Part shown: piece after piece, positions 47,501-57,428 of the stretch | Layout: every line of letters starts with the position of its first letter | How positions within the stretch are numbered: position 1 is the first letter of the stretch | From: Fistulifera solaris | Taxonomy: Eukaryota > Bacillariophyta > Bacillariophyceae > Naviculales > Stauroneidaceae | DNA: 64,000 nucleotides | Assembly: GCA_030295235.1 (NCBI GenBank) | Contig: AP026126.1 | Span: 310,001-374,000 of the forward strand | Direction of reading: 5' to 3' | Program-made: the position numbers and the translations under genes | The notes under the pieces: model-generated | What the model was told of the DNA's origin: nothing | The model's database searches: none | What the model saw: the letters and a program-made list of their open reading frames with translations, nothing else

Positions 47501-47966
47501 CGTTTTATCCACTCGATCACTTGATGCCGGTACGGACACGAGTCTATAGCTTCCTTTCAAGCCAATTGATGTGCAATAGTTACTTTCACAACTAAACCTA
47601 GGCGCATTATTGGCGTCGTAGTATGGTTCCCAATCATGCCCTTCATAGCTACGAGCAATGGGTTTTCCATCCTTCCACAAAATACATAAGCCTGTACTTA
47701 TTGCAAATTCTGTCAAAGAGTCCACTTGTACCTTCACGGTTAACCCATCCAAACATGCCGCAATGAGATCAGGCTCTTGTGATAGCATGCCGGATGGCGC
47801 TTCGGATGGAGCTTGTGTTGGTGCCTTTGTCTTCACCGTCTTGGGAGGTCGTTGTTTGAAGCGTATACTTCGAAATAAGAGACATTGTTCACACGTGCTT
47901 TCGTCAGAATTTGCGATAGACACAAGAGAAATAAGGAAATAGATTGACAAAGACTGACTTCATCAT
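41573..47966 (-). CDS. Secreted DUF1800-DUF1501 fusion protein with cytochrome b5-like and lectin-like segments
   Basis: A very large protein (about 1,960 aa). A signal peptide ('LSIYFLISLVSIANS', ATG 47966) and a Thr/Pro stretch precede the DUF1800 start ('ARFLEQATFGPKIDEI'). A cytochrome b5-like block ('VFDFTKWVTIHPGG') interrupts it. DUF1800 resumes with 'RQRVAWALSQIFAVSP' and 'ENFSRELMQLMSTGLLSLE', is split by a Cys-rich lectin-like insert ('FASAESRCEENNLNLCR'), and ends 'HPSTAPFLAIRLFQRF' and 'LPEYSPSGPIGDAKL'. DUF1501 follows: 'AVILLMLDSGLDSFNVLIPH', 'IVVASEFGRTLTPNTGGGSD', 'IPTTSWDAFWNGVALWMG'. Introns: 47064-47126, 45618-45686, 45141-45200, 43848-43913, 43373-43436. One-base errors at 47949-47951, 46762-46767, 43460-43463 and 42856-42859. 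Two in-frame TGA codons remain (46656-46658, 41846-41848). Confidence 0.8.
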
Positions 47967-48174
47967 CTACCGGCATCTGCCCATCAAAGATATAAATGCT
48001 TGCTTGACAATAAACCGTTCAACATCGAGGCAAAAAGGGGGATGATCAGCTTGTATTGATTGCGGAAGGAAAAAAATTTTCCGAAGTGAAACAGAAAAAG
48101 GCCCAATCGAATATCAGATAACCAGTAGTACTGGCTTTCTGAGCATTTTCCCTTGACCTTAAATCACACTAGTG

Positions 48175-48211
48175 CTGACGACTGACGACTGACGACTGAC
48201 GACTGACGACT
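48175..48211. repeat. CTGACGA tandem repeat
   Basis: Five exact head-to-tail copies of the 7-mer CTGACGA plus two bases. A heptamer array does not keep a reading frame, and it lies outside genes. Confidence 0.9.
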
Positions 48212-48352
48212 CTTGTTGCAGTTTGTAGGGATAAATTCGAAAATGACCGAAGTGGTGCGGCCATAAGAGGTTTCGAGGCTGCGGACTGCGGACATTCTTT
48301 ATCTTCCACACGTAATCTCTAACCTAACCTCTAACGCTCACCAGTTGTATAG

Positions 48353-48361
48353 TACCTGGTA
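48353..48361 (+). promoter_or_regulatory. TACCTGGTA motif, copy 5
   Basis: Exact 9-mer, about 390 bp upstream of the DUF1800-DUF1501 start. Confidence 0.35.
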
Positions 48362-48769
48362 ATGGGGGAAGAAGCGTTGTGAAGCAAGAGAGGCCATGAA
48401 GCCCAATCCTTATAAAACATCCAAATACAAAACATAGCGTCTGGACTAAGCTTTCCCAGGTGTCATCATGCAAGAAAGGCTCCAGCGAGAGGACTAAGAC
48501 CGATAAGAAGATCAAATTGATTGCTTTCAAACTAGAAAATTTCAAAGACAACTTCCAATCAACAATTTTCTGCGCTCGAAAGCTTTTCAAAAACTTTTTG
48601 AGGTTGCTGTTTGTGTCCGTGCAGAAAAACTACTAAGTTCGCAAGTCTCTGCAGCCTTCTTTGAATAATAGTTGAGGAGTCGCCGTTTCAGTCATTGTCT
48701 CCCAACGTTGTCAACAAACCAAAAGGCTCTGAATGGATTGCAACAATGTCGCTTACTCTAAAACGACAT

Positions 48770-50223
48770 CTAAAGTCTGGGTTCCTTTAAGGCTGATAAT
48801 TCTTCCTCTTCTTCTTCATAACTAAGGAGAACCTCAGGCATGATGGACGAATGATGGTGGGAAATCTTCCAGTCACTATCTTCGTAACAGTAGACGAACG
48901 AATACCTAGCGCGAATCTTCGTCTCACCACCATCGAGAGTAAAGCTGTAGACGCCAAAATCCAAAGCCCAATTGGTTCCAAGGACAATATCGCCGCTTTC
49001 AATCGTACATTGGGGCCCACGCTTCAAAAACATCTCAAAGTAATCGCAAATAAGCTGGTTGGTGGCACGGGGAGCATCCGATAGAGTCGGAAGATAAACG
49101 GCGTTTTTGGCATAGCGAGAAGCAACTATGCTCGCATCTCCCGTCGCCAACGCATCATTCCATTCCTGAAACCAGCTTCTGACTTGCTGCTGAGTTATAG
49201 GCTGTGCTACAACAATACTTTCCGGCATCATGGAATCATGATGGTGAGCGATTCTCCACTGGCCTCCTTCGAATGTGTAAAGAAATGAAAATCGGCAGCG
49301 GATCCTTTCTCTCTTATTCTGCATGGTAAGTTCGTACATTCCGATGTGCTTGGCCCAATTAGAGCCTACTTGAACAAAAGAATCTTGAAGTTTTGCTACC
49401 GGAGCTCGTTTCAGAAAGGTTTTATAGTAGTCCTGAATAGCATCTCGAGAATTGCGTGGTATATCCGAGTCCACGGGAAACACGACCGCATTGCAAGTGT
49501 ACAAATCTGCCATGACTTTCGGGTCCAGACTCACGAGCGCCCTTTGCCAAAACTGAAATAAATCACGCACCTGGCTCTCGGTAATGGGCTGATTGAAACT
49601 AACCGATTCGGGACGGACGGAAGAATGCTGATGTTGAATTTTCCACTGACCATTTTCTTGTGCATAAAGAAAGGAGTATCGAGCCTCGACCATCGTTCCC
49701 TCCTCTGCCAAAGTTAATTCATAGATACCCCTATATTGAAAAAGCAAGCGGTGGAATCCCAAAATCCCAAGAGTGAGGACCCTTTGAAATCTTTGCCGAG
49801 CGAACAACTCCAAACTTACGAATCTTGTGCCCAGCCTTTTCCTATTCTTAATTGACTTTTGATTTGAAATACTTGCGGTCGCTTTCTTAGAAAATTGTCG
49901 TAATACGCTCGAATACTATCCCAATCCATCCGAGGAATATCCGAATCGACCGGGAACAAAACGGCATCTTCGGCGTAGCGAGCGGTAACGATCCGCGCAT
50001 CACCCGTCGCCAACGCATCGTTCCATAAAAGAAACAGGGCTCGAATTTCCGCCTGTACTACCGCATCTCCATCGTATTTTCGGGGACGCTGGAAGAGATT
50101 CAAGGCCGTGGAGTGGGCGATTCGTACGGAATGATGAAACGCGGCGGCCGGATACACCAGTCTCGCGAGAAAAAGGATGCGGAGAAAACAATAGCTATAC
50201 GAATAGTAAAATCGATGACTCAT
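48770..50223 (-). CDS. Plastid-targeted protein with three SnoaL/CaMKII-association-like repeats
   Basis: Two exons, 50223-49820 and 49730-48770, with an 89-nt GT-AG intron that joins in phase ('DSGIYELT'). The N-terminus is a signal peptide ending PAAA|F ('FLARLVYPAAAFHHSVRI'), fitting the diatom plastid route. Three repeats of about 130 aa follow. Each opens with a W-containing helix ('LFLLWNDALATGDARIV', 'LFQFWQRALVSLDPKVM', 'WFQEWNDALATGDASIV') and closes with a Tyr/Phe strand and a His-Ser or His-Asp ending ('GQWKIQHQHSS', 'GQWRIAHHHDS', 'SDWKISHHHSS'). This is the cystatin-like alpha+beta barrel of SnoaL, DUF4440 and CaMKII-AD domains. The function is unknown; such domains bind small ligands or multimerise. 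The tail is Glu-rich. No base error was needed. Confidence 0.7.
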
Positions 50224-50714
50224 CTCCCTTTTTTTGTGCCATGATCACGTCAAGGAGGTAAAGACGAGAATAAGAACCTCAGTGATATTGAATGCTACTG
50301 TAGCAGGAAAAAAGTGATTGCTAGACGTCTTAGATCGCTTGCGTTGAATTTCAATGAGATTGTTTTTCCCTCGGCGACAGGAGCTACTGTACCCGAAATT
50401 CGAAATGAGGGAGAACCCCAACTCTAAAAGAGTTGGAACTTTATCTCACTTTACCGTAGTGTGGCTAGAGATGATCGTTACCGATACGACGCGTTGCTGA
50501 CTCACACTTTTACCACAAATTCTCTCTACTCTCTACCCTTCCGTCAGCTCGCTGTGTCATTCTCACAAAATGTGGCTTTTCTCCCCATGAAATAAACCCT
50601 ATCTTTCTTTATTACGGAGTATCTATTATTTCTCTTGTTAAGCATCGTTATGCACCAAACAGATGCCATAAATCATTTTCTACTGGCTTGTTTATCAAAA
50701 ATTGTGAAATAGTC
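50224..50714. promoter_or_regulatory. Divergent promoter region between two plastid-protein genes
   Basis: About 490 bp shared by the triple-repeat gene and the 50.7 kb gene. A TACGGAGTA motif lies at 50613-50621, about 94 bp before the plus-strand start. Confidence 0.4.
50613..50621 (+). promoter_or_regulatory. TACGGAGTA motif, copy 4
   Basis: Exact 9-mer in an AT-rich tract, the copy second closest to a start codon (50715). Confidence 0.25.
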
Positions 50715-51660
50715 ATGCACCGGCAGTCAGCAGTTTTCATTCTCCTTGGATTGGCTCTCGCATCAGCTAGCTTCATTCCGTCGACATTCCAACAAGTGCA
50801 CCGAACGAAGAAGAACCTTGCATTGTTCGAACAACCAACACGTCTGTCCGAACAGCGAAGAATTTTGCTGTCATCTCTTGTCATTGCTGCTACATCAACA
50901 TTGCCGGTGCCATCCACGGCTTATGATAAGACATACCCCATCGAACTACAAGCCGTCGATCCAGGTATTCGCCGCCAACAACAAAAAAGTCAATCTCATC
51001 AAAGAGCAACAAGAAATGGAACAAAGAGCCGCAATGCGTGTCAAACCCCTGAGTGCGGCCCTTTGGGCCAGTGCCTTGTGGTTTTTGTCGGGTTCTCGTT
51101 CCAACCCGGTCCTCACACCATTGGCCAACATCTTTTACGATCCCAACGAAGAAGCGTGGTTGCGCGATCGCAACGACGGGCTCTTTGCGAATGTTCCGAA
51201 TATTCTCTATGTTGCCATGGTGATTGTATTCTTTGCGGCAGGAGCGGTCACGGACTCGTTGGCGCAACTGGCAGCAGGGCCGGCAGTCTCGTTGCCATTG
51301 GCGGGGGTATGTTTGGTGACCGGGGCGGCCTTGGAGCTGGGACGTGTTGCCAGTGGAGACAAGCGCGTGACACGGGACGAAATGGAAACGGCCGAGCGGT
51401 TGGAGCAGGAATTTTCGGAATTTGTGCAAGCGCGGTTGCTTCCGGGGGGCAACTGTCATCGACAAGAAATCGTCAAAGCATTTCGGAGGTACCATGCCAA
51501 ATATCGTAGTGAAGAAGTTATTACCGATTTAGAAATTGAACGGTTAATACGAAGTTGGAGTCAGACACAAAAGGGGAATGTCAAGATGAGTTCATCAGGA
51601 TTTTATTCCGGGGTACGGATCAATACGGATGCTGATGTCTTTGTGGAGCGTCGAAGATGA
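50715..51660 (+). CDS. Thylakoid-directed membrane protein, unknown
   Basis: The start at 50715 gives a signal peptide ending in the textbook diatom plastid motif ('LALASASF', ASA|F), then a transit-like stretch. A second signal follows with paired arginines ('EQRRILLSSLVIAATST') and a PSTAYD cut site, as in Tat-type thylakoid targeting. The mature part has a hydrophobic segment ('PLSAALWASALWFLSGS'), a second ('ILYVAMVIVFFAAGAV') and possibly a third ('GPAVSLPLAGVCLVTGAALE'), ending in a charged helical tail. The A run 50983-50988 has one base too many; with it removed, 'RRQQQK' runs into 'VNLIKEQQEMEQRAAM'. I cannot name a family. Confidence 0.65.
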
Positions 51661-51712
51661 CAATATGTGATACATGTCATAGCGCGAATTTAAAGCTAAG
51701 ATTCATCTCAGA

Positions 51713-52249
51713 CTACTCAAGTCTAATTTTGTCTAGTTTGTACAAATACAGAGGCCAGGCAGCTCCCGGTTGATGCGGAACCAGTATTATCTCGTGACGC
51801 AGTGGAGTTTCGTCCGTCGACAACGGAGCCATGTAGGTAATCACGTACTGATTCGTCAACAATGGATACATGAGCCGTAAACCACGCGGTATGAGATACA
51901 AAAACAAAATGTGAGCGTCGGCAAACATTGAGACGTGTTCGAGTGCATTCTGGCATACAAATGTGACCGAAAGGGCCGGGTCGATCGATCCTTCCTGCTG
52001 TGCGCGTTCCAGTTCCCGACGTGCTTGATGTATCCGTTCACTGTCAATGTCAATTCCCCAAAATATTGGAGGCTTTTGGGATGATTTTTCCGCTGTATAA
52101 GCCCGGGCCCAGGAAAGGAGGACACGTCCGTCGCCGCAACCAACATCACATATTTTGCTGTCTTCCTCTAACAAGGGCCGTATCCAAGTCCACGCAGTAG
52201 CGATGATTGTATCAGGAGTACTCCACAGCGTTTTTCGAGGAGCCAGCAT
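51713..52249 (-). CDS. SAM-dependent methyltransferase
   Basis: A compact 178-aa class I methyltransferase. Motif I is 'ICDVGCGDGRVLLSWARA' near residue 33, the acidic end of beta-2 is 'FWGIDIDSERIHQARREL', and a motif IV-like strand ('ADAHILFLYLIPRGL') carries the catalytic face. The short length and 'TPDTIIATAW' opening resemble the FAM173/ATPSC-KMT group of lysine methyltransferases, but the substrate cannot be read from sequence. It starts at ATG 52249 with no targeting signal that I trust. Convergent with the 50.7 kb gene (53 bp between stops). No base error. Confidence 0.75.
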   Translation of the reverse strand: MLAPRKTLWSTPDTIIATAWTWIRPLLEEDSKICDVGCGDGRVLLSWARAYTAEKSSQKPPIFWGIDIDSERIHQARRELERAQQEGSIDPALSVTFVCQNALEHVSMFADAHILFLYLIPRGLRLMYPLLTNQYVITYMAPLSTDETPLRHEIILVPHQPGAAWPLYLYKLDKIRLE

Positions 52250-52541
52250 TATTATTTATTCTCGCAATTGATAAAGAGGGTTTGAATACCCCGTAGAAGA
52301 TTAAAAAAGAAAAAAGGACGCGAAAAATAAAAAGTCGAGGCAAATTGACGTGTCGCACTGGTCATCTTGGCTGCATTTCGTGTGAATGACGTCACGGGTT
52401 GGAGGGAGAAACGCGACGCTCACTTTTTTTCGCGAAGACGCAACACAAATAATTGTGTTGGCAACGATTATGGTCTCGACATGATTTTGACTTGCGCCTT
52501 CTTTCAGTAGATTTATTGTTAAACACTTCGAAAACATAAAG

Positions 52542-53591
52542 ATGGAAAAAACTATCCGTGCATTATTGCTACTTCTTTGGTATCGACTTGCCGCGAACAG
52601 TCTCTCCGTGCCGGAAGGCATGACGACTCATCGTAGAGCCTTTTTATTGCAATCGACGGTAGCGTTGCTAACACCTTCCGCTGGAGTAGCGGCCGTGACC
52701 GATGAAACCAACGCCTTCGCGAGTACATGGTGGTCTCAAGACGCTGCTGCTACGAAAGTGACAGCACCAACGGATGCATCTGATGAAGTCACTCTTCGAG
52801 TTTCGAAAGAGCAAATTCGTCAGCGGCGGCTCGGTCTGGAACTCGCCGATCTAGATTTCAAAACAAACCTGCGCGTGTACGTCAAATCGGTTCAAATGGG
52901 ATCACTCGCGAGTGAAGTAGGAATTCAACAAAATTGGGTCGTAGTTGGTTTGAATGGGCAATCGACTGAACGAACGAACGCCGAAGGCGTCGCGGTTCTG
53001 CTTTCCGAAGCACTGAACGACAAGCGCGATTATGTGGAACTGCGCTTTCGTGACCCTGCCGTCTTTCGAAATAAATTACAAAATTTGAATGTTAATGAGT
53101 CGGTCACCACCCAAGTTGCTCCAGCAGGAGATACCACACAACGGAATCAAGATGGTAGTGTCCAGAAAGGGCGGACAGTCACAGCACAAGACGACCAAAA
53201 AGTCACCGTTTCACAATTGATGCCGCCGAAGATGTGTACTCGAGGTGCGCAAGTTGACGACTTATTAGAGATATCGTACATTGGGACGGTAGTCGAAACG
53301 GGAGCGATCTTTGACGGATCGGCCGTGAAAATAAATGGACAGGGTATTCCAGGCAGAGGAGATGATGTTTCATTGTTCTTTGTTCTCGGAAAACAACCAT
53401 TTGGGCAGTTTCCTCCGGGATGGGATGTTGGCTTGGTTGGTTGTTGTGTTGGTGAGAGGCGTCGACTCCTAATTCCACCCGCGCTGGCCTACGGATCCAA
53501 GGGTCTCCCTCGAAGAGGGATTCCACCGGATGCCACATTGCAATACGATGTAACACTTGTTTCACTCAACGGATTATCCACTCCACAATAA
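52542..53591 (+). CDS. Thylakoid-lumen FKBP-type isomerase with PDZ-like domain
   Basis: An N-terminal hydrophobic signal ('ALLLLLWYRLAANSL') is followed by a Tat-type second signal ('THRRAFLLQSTVALL') that ends near 'GVAAV'. That suggests the plastid lumen, although Ser rather than Phe follows the first cut. Residues about 85-170 resemble a PDZ fold ('LRVYVKSVQMGSLASEVG', 'WVVVGLNGQS'). The FKBP domain spans about 225-345: 'LLEISYIGTVVETGAIFDGS', 'FFVLGKQPFGQFPPGWDVGL', 'GERRRLLIPPALAYGSKGLP', 'PPDATLQYDVTLVSL'. The FKBP loop residues (FDGS, GWD, IPP-LAYG) are present, so isomerase activity is likely. The PDZ part may dock substrates. Intact, single exon. Confidence 0.85.
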   Translation: MEKTIRALLLLLWYRLAANSLSVPEGMTTHRRAFLLQSTVALLTPSAGVAAVTDETNAFASTWWSQDAAATKVTAPTDASDEVTLRVSKEQIRQRRLGLELADLDFKTNLRVYVKSVQMGSLASEVGIQQNWVVVGLNGQSTERTNAEGVAVLLSEALNDKRDYVELRFRDPAVFRNKLQNLNVNESVTTQVAPAGDTTQRNQDGSVQKGRTVTAQDDQKVTVSQLMPPKMCTRGAQVDDLLEISYIGTVVETGAIFDGSAVKINGQGIPGRGDDVSLFFVLGKQPFGQFPPGWDVGLVGCCVGERRRLLIPPALAYGSKGLPRRGIPPDATLQYDVTLVSLNGLSTPQ

Positions 53592-53696
53592 TATTGATTG
53601 ATAAAGACTAACACAATTGGTCTACCTCTTATAAACATTGTTAGGAATAATGCGTAAGGTTACGGACTAGCCAGAGACGTGGTGGAATTGGCAAGC

Positions 53697-55125
53697 TCAT
53701 CGTACGCGCTCGCGAGTATATTCTTGTATCCACGCTCCCCAAGAGTCTTCATCATTGCATTGTATCAAGGCGGTTGTCTCCTCAATGGAATGGTCTCCAC
53801 ATGAGTCAAGGGTCATTCGAGACTCTGATTGCTGGTCAGCGCTGGCTTCGTCCTTATTCGCATTTTTAGAAACTAGCTCCGGGGGTTCATAAGTGTCTCT
53901 TTGTTGTTCCATTTCTAGTTCAGCAAATCTATGCTCCAGAACCTTTTCTGCTGCAGTGTAACATGCCTCTGCGAAGCTTTCCATCGTAAATGGGCGTTCA
54001 GTCTTGGGATCAATCGTCGACGGGTTCATAGGGGTCCATGGATTGCCGTCCGCATGCAAGTAAGCTCCGCGCAGGGAATTATTGAAGTCCGGATCAAGTG
54101 CAGCGCGCAGAGCGGACCGTGCTCCCTGGCTCGGGCTGAATTGTGATACGAACCTCTTTATATGATACACCGGACCCAATCCAGGCATACCACCATTGTT
54201 CCCTGTCGCAATAGAACCCGTATGATAGCTTATGAAATTGAGTTCGGGATATAGCTTGGCCCAATGCATCACATCCACTAGGACCGCCATTTTTGAGCGA
54301 CCAACTTGCGTACCGACCTTGGCTACAGCTGCAAGTTTTTCCGCAGTTGTAAATTGCACGCCTCCCGGCTCCGTCCCGCTGATCCGCTCCTCGTTTAGTG
54401 GTACAATGTAGCCAGCCGGTGCACCTCCTTCTTTGGGAAACGACAAAAGCCGTTGCGGAACAAAGTTGTGACCCAGACAGTGTCCAATCGAAGATGTACA
54501 TACCACACGAGGCTTGTACGATGGCGTCGCCGCCTGCCGCAAAAGGGGGATCCATTTTTGGTCAAGTAATGTGTTGTCAAAAAGTTACAGCCAGTATTAT
54601 ACTCAAAACCATCGGCGGTAAGTTTTGCTTCGGCGGATCCGACGCTCGCATGTTGCACGCACACGTGCAGCTTCCCATCGTATTTGGAGTGAGCGAGTTG
54701 TTCACATTGATGTGCAGCTGTTTGAGCCGAGTCGAGTGATGCGATGTGAAAACGCTGAATATAGAGTTTCGGTCGCTGCAATCCACGCCTCGACGCCTCC
54801 TCGCGAATTGCCTGTACGACTGAGCGGAGACCTGTTTCACTTTTCCCCAAAAGGAGTACATGCATTTCGGCCTGAACCGCTAGTTCGAGGGCAATGTGAT
54901 GTCCCACCTGCCCGCTTACGACACCCGTCACAACTGCTAATTTGCCCTTGACAGCTTCTTTGGCTTGTGGAGCTTCGCGAAAAGGGTATATACATAGTTT
55001 TCTGCCGATGTTGCCAGGAGACTGTTTTGTGAACCTCCATAGAAAGCTGAATGTTTCAGTTTCTCGTATTCTATGTAGCAGTCTTCCGGATGCCGCACTT
55101 CAGTCACGTTTCCAACGTACGGCAT
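53697..55125 (-). CDS. Short-chain dehydrogenase/reductase-like protein, catalytic Tyr not seen
   Basis: From ATG 55125 ('MPYVGNVTEVRHPEDCYIEY') a short head leads to a Rossmann start 'LAVVTGVVSGQVGHHIALEL' (TGxxxGxxG). Then come 'MHVLLLGKSETGLRSVVQAI' and 'LHVCVQHASVGSAE', the NAG-equivalent strand, which lacks NAG here. Later 'PRVVCTSSIGHCLGH' is the Ser strand, and 'TQVGRSKMAVLVDVMHWA' fits the YxxSK helix but with Val for the catalytic Tyr. 'LNFISYHTGSIATG' fits the following strand. A long tail is Glu/Ser-rich. One-base losses at about 54976 and in the T run 54555-54559 interrupt the frame. The family resembles retinol-dehydrogenase-like SDRs; loss of Tyr suggests a binding rather than a redox role, unless that codon is also misread. 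Confidence 0.65.
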
Positions 55126-55944
55126 CCTTTCAAACCAGGATGTTTCCTTTACTTAGAAGGATGTATTAGTTGCTTGAAAAGGAGATGAACTCGACGAGAT
55201 CGTTAATTCGAAAGGCAGAATAAATCATCATCGAAAGACTCGATCGCATCTTGCGACGGAAATTGGTCACATGTCTGTTGCTCTGTTGTGGAGGAAGACG
55301 CAAACGCGGGCGGGAAATGCCATGTCCCGTCTACATTATCCCGATCCCGTCAGTCTACATTATTCTATCCCGACGTTTGCCCGTAGTATTTAAGATGCTC
55401 AGAAGCTCACAGTTGCTGGAAATTCACACTAAGACAAAATAGCAGATAATAAACGCGAAAATCCTAAATAAATAATAAATGGACATTGCCCGAAGCATTC
55501 CACATTACTACTTGACACAAAAACCTTGTCCGTTTGTCCTACTAATCTTTTCTGTGCGAGGCACTGATTATAGATTATTGCCCTTTTCTTAAAACTCCCT
55601 AAGTCATTGAGGCTTAAGATTGAATGGCTTGGTGTTCGGCGTTAGGCGTTCGGCGTTCGTTTTTCAATAAGGATCCACAGAGCCAGAATTTCGAGAGCAC
55701 ACTACTTTTGCAACTAATAGTGTGGATTGATTTGGGGCGTTTCCATTTTCCGTTTCGTTCGGTGTTCGGTGTTCGATCGGCGTGCCGCGCGACGCCTCCA
55801 AGCGATTTTTTTCCGACATCCGATCTCTTGCCGAGAAAATTTCGCAAGGTGACTTCATTGATGATGCTGATAATTAATCCGAAACAGCGTCACTTCATCT
55901 ACAGCAGATTTGATTTACACGCTTGCTCATGAAATACTTTGAAC
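55126..55944. other. Divergent intergenic region with GTTCGG-rich patches
   Basis: About 820 bp. Two patches, near 55631-55662 and 55757-55778, repeat GTTCGGYGTTCGG-like units. I see no RNA gene or supported ORF, although the sequence is AT-rich between 55380 and 55620. Confidence 0.4.
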
Positions 55945-57204
55945 ATGCAAACGTTTATTCCAGACAACGAAAGTATACCACCAGCCATCGTATCTTGGGA
56001 TGAAGTGAGAATCGGCAAGCTGATCGCCACAGGCGCATTCAGTGCGGTGTACTGCACCGATAAAAAGGATAACTGGTCGTCCTCGTCAACGTCTCTGAAT
56101 TTTGATGAATCCTTAAGTGCCATGTTCTTCGAAGATGATTTAGAAGACGTCTTGACAAAAGCAACGCAAGGATCTGAAAGTGAATTCGGTGATCCATCGC
56201 ATTCTTCCAGCGATCCGTCCTTGGTTTCGGAAAATTCACGGCTGGTTCTGAAGTGCCTCAACAAATCGTCTCGCTCCGGTAGAACGCACAAGGCTATGGC
56301 GACCCGAGGTTTAATCAATGAAGCATCCATTCTCATGTCGTTGGCGCCACATCCCAATGTCACACGGTTAGTAGGTGTCTCCAACGATCTGCTGCACGCC
56401 AATCCAGACAAGGGCTTTTTGGTGTTTGATCGAATAGCCGATTCCTTGGACCGCATATTAGTGCGATGGCAAATATGTCCCGATGATCACGATCAACTTT
56501 TGTCACTGTTGGGTCCTGATATACAATGGAAAGATAGTGCCTTGTTGAAGGAATCACCACTGCATTGGAGATTAAAACACATTGTTTTGGGGATGGCCAA
56601 CGGGCTTGCCTTTTGCACAAAAATTCGGTCCTTCATCGCGATTTCAAGCCATCTAATGTGGGTATTAGCTACGATGGAACCGTTCGAATACTTGATCTCG
56701 GTAGTGCTCGCAGACTCCCGGTGCCGGGAGGATTTGAGCTCACCAAAGGGTAAGTCGACTATGTGAGGATGTTTCTTGATTTGTAACGTTCGCTTTCTCA
56801 TTCGAAATCATGTAAAGCGTTGGAACACGAAGATACATGGCACCCGAGGTGGATCGTTCTTCTCGTGCACCAGACTATGGCCATCCGGCCGACGTCTTTT
56901 CTTTTTCGATTGTTTTTGGGAGGTGCTGACGCAGCGGAAAGCCTTTGACGAATTCCGACATCTCAACCGCCTAGAGATTAAACATGTCATGTATATAGAC
57001 AAAGAAAGGCCGCGGTTGGATCTGGATGCATGTGCACCCTTTCGTGATGCTCTTCTGTGTGGATGGGATCATGAGCCTAGCGTGCGACCGACCATTTCCG
57101 ATATGATCAGTCGGATCGAAGCCGAGCTAGCTGGTGATGGACCACTGGAATGTTGGCAGCCGGATGCCCAATTGCGAAGACCATCCAAGTTATACTTTCT
57201 ATAA
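55945..57204 (+). CDS. Protein kinase, Ser/Thr type
   Basis: A kinase domain fills most of the protein. The Gly loop is 'IGKLIATGAFSAVYCTDK' near residue 16. A Ser/Asp-rich insert of about 60 residues separates it from 'LVLKCLNK' (ATP-binding Lys). The catalytic loop is 'VLHRDFKPSNVG', the metal loop 'LDLGSARRL' (DLG instead of DFG), and the activation segment ends 'GTRRYMAPEV'. 'ADVFSFSIVFWEVLT' and 'CWDHEPSVRP'-type text ('GWDHEPSVRPTISDMISRI') close the C-lobe. The frame breaks at T runs 56611-56614 and 56913-56917 (one T short in each). A 68-nt intron spans 56750-56817. The layout is TKL-like; the DLG motif and N-lobe insert are unusual. No membrane segment. Confidence 0.82.
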
Positions 57205-57260
57205 TAAACAATCTAGAGAGCTATACTAAGGAGTATGTTGGCACCCTTATTGCTACTTGC

Positions 57261-57278
57261 TACCAGGTACCGGTACCT
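57261..57278. promoter_or_regulatory. TACCTGGTA motif (copy 6, reverse) overlapping GGTACCGGTACC palindrome
   Basis: TACCAGGTA at 57261-57269 overlaps the 14-bp palindrome AGGTACCGGTACCT (57265-57278). It lies between the kinase stop and tRNA-Trp, about 80 bp upstream of the tRNA. Confidence 0.4.
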
Positions 57279-57355
57279 ACTTGTGGTAGTCTGCAAAAAT
57301 GACTTTGCCAAAACTGTAGGGATTGTAAATTATAAAATTCCGACAAGAAACAAAT

Positions 57356-57428
57356 GGTGGATTAGCTCAGTTGGTAGAGCATCGGATTCCAGTCCCGAAG
57401 GTCGCCGGTTCAAGTCTGGTATCCATCA
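57356..57428 (+). tRNA. tRNA-Trp (CCA)
   Basis: A 73-nt cloverleaf: acceptor GGTGGAT/ATCCATC plus discriminator A, D arm GCTCAGTTGGTAGAGC, and anticodon loop TTCCAGT giving CCA. The T arm is GCCGG/TTCAAGT/CTGGT with two G-T pairs. The A box (TAGCTCAGTTGG) and B box (GGTTCAAGTCT) are intact, and a TTTTT terminator follows directly. There is no intron. The last pair of the anticodon stem is A-C, a small weakness. Confidence 0.93.

Larger units (their letters stand above)
47967..48769. other. Intergenic region with tandem repeat
   Basis: About 800 bp upstream of the DUF1800-DUF1501 gene. It holds a heptamer array (48175-48211) and a TACCTGGTA motif. A minus-strand ORF (48324-48590, 88 aa) is hydrophobic but has no other support. 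Confidence 0.4.

Noticed and set aside
48324-48590. 88-aa hydrophobic ORF
   Set aside because: Only hydrophobicity; contains the TACCTGGTA motif and has no recognisable start context.
53668-53740. tRNA-Leu-like start (gtggtggaattggcaagc)
   Set aside because: No acceptor stem pairs, no B box follows, and the region overlaps the SDR-like gene end.
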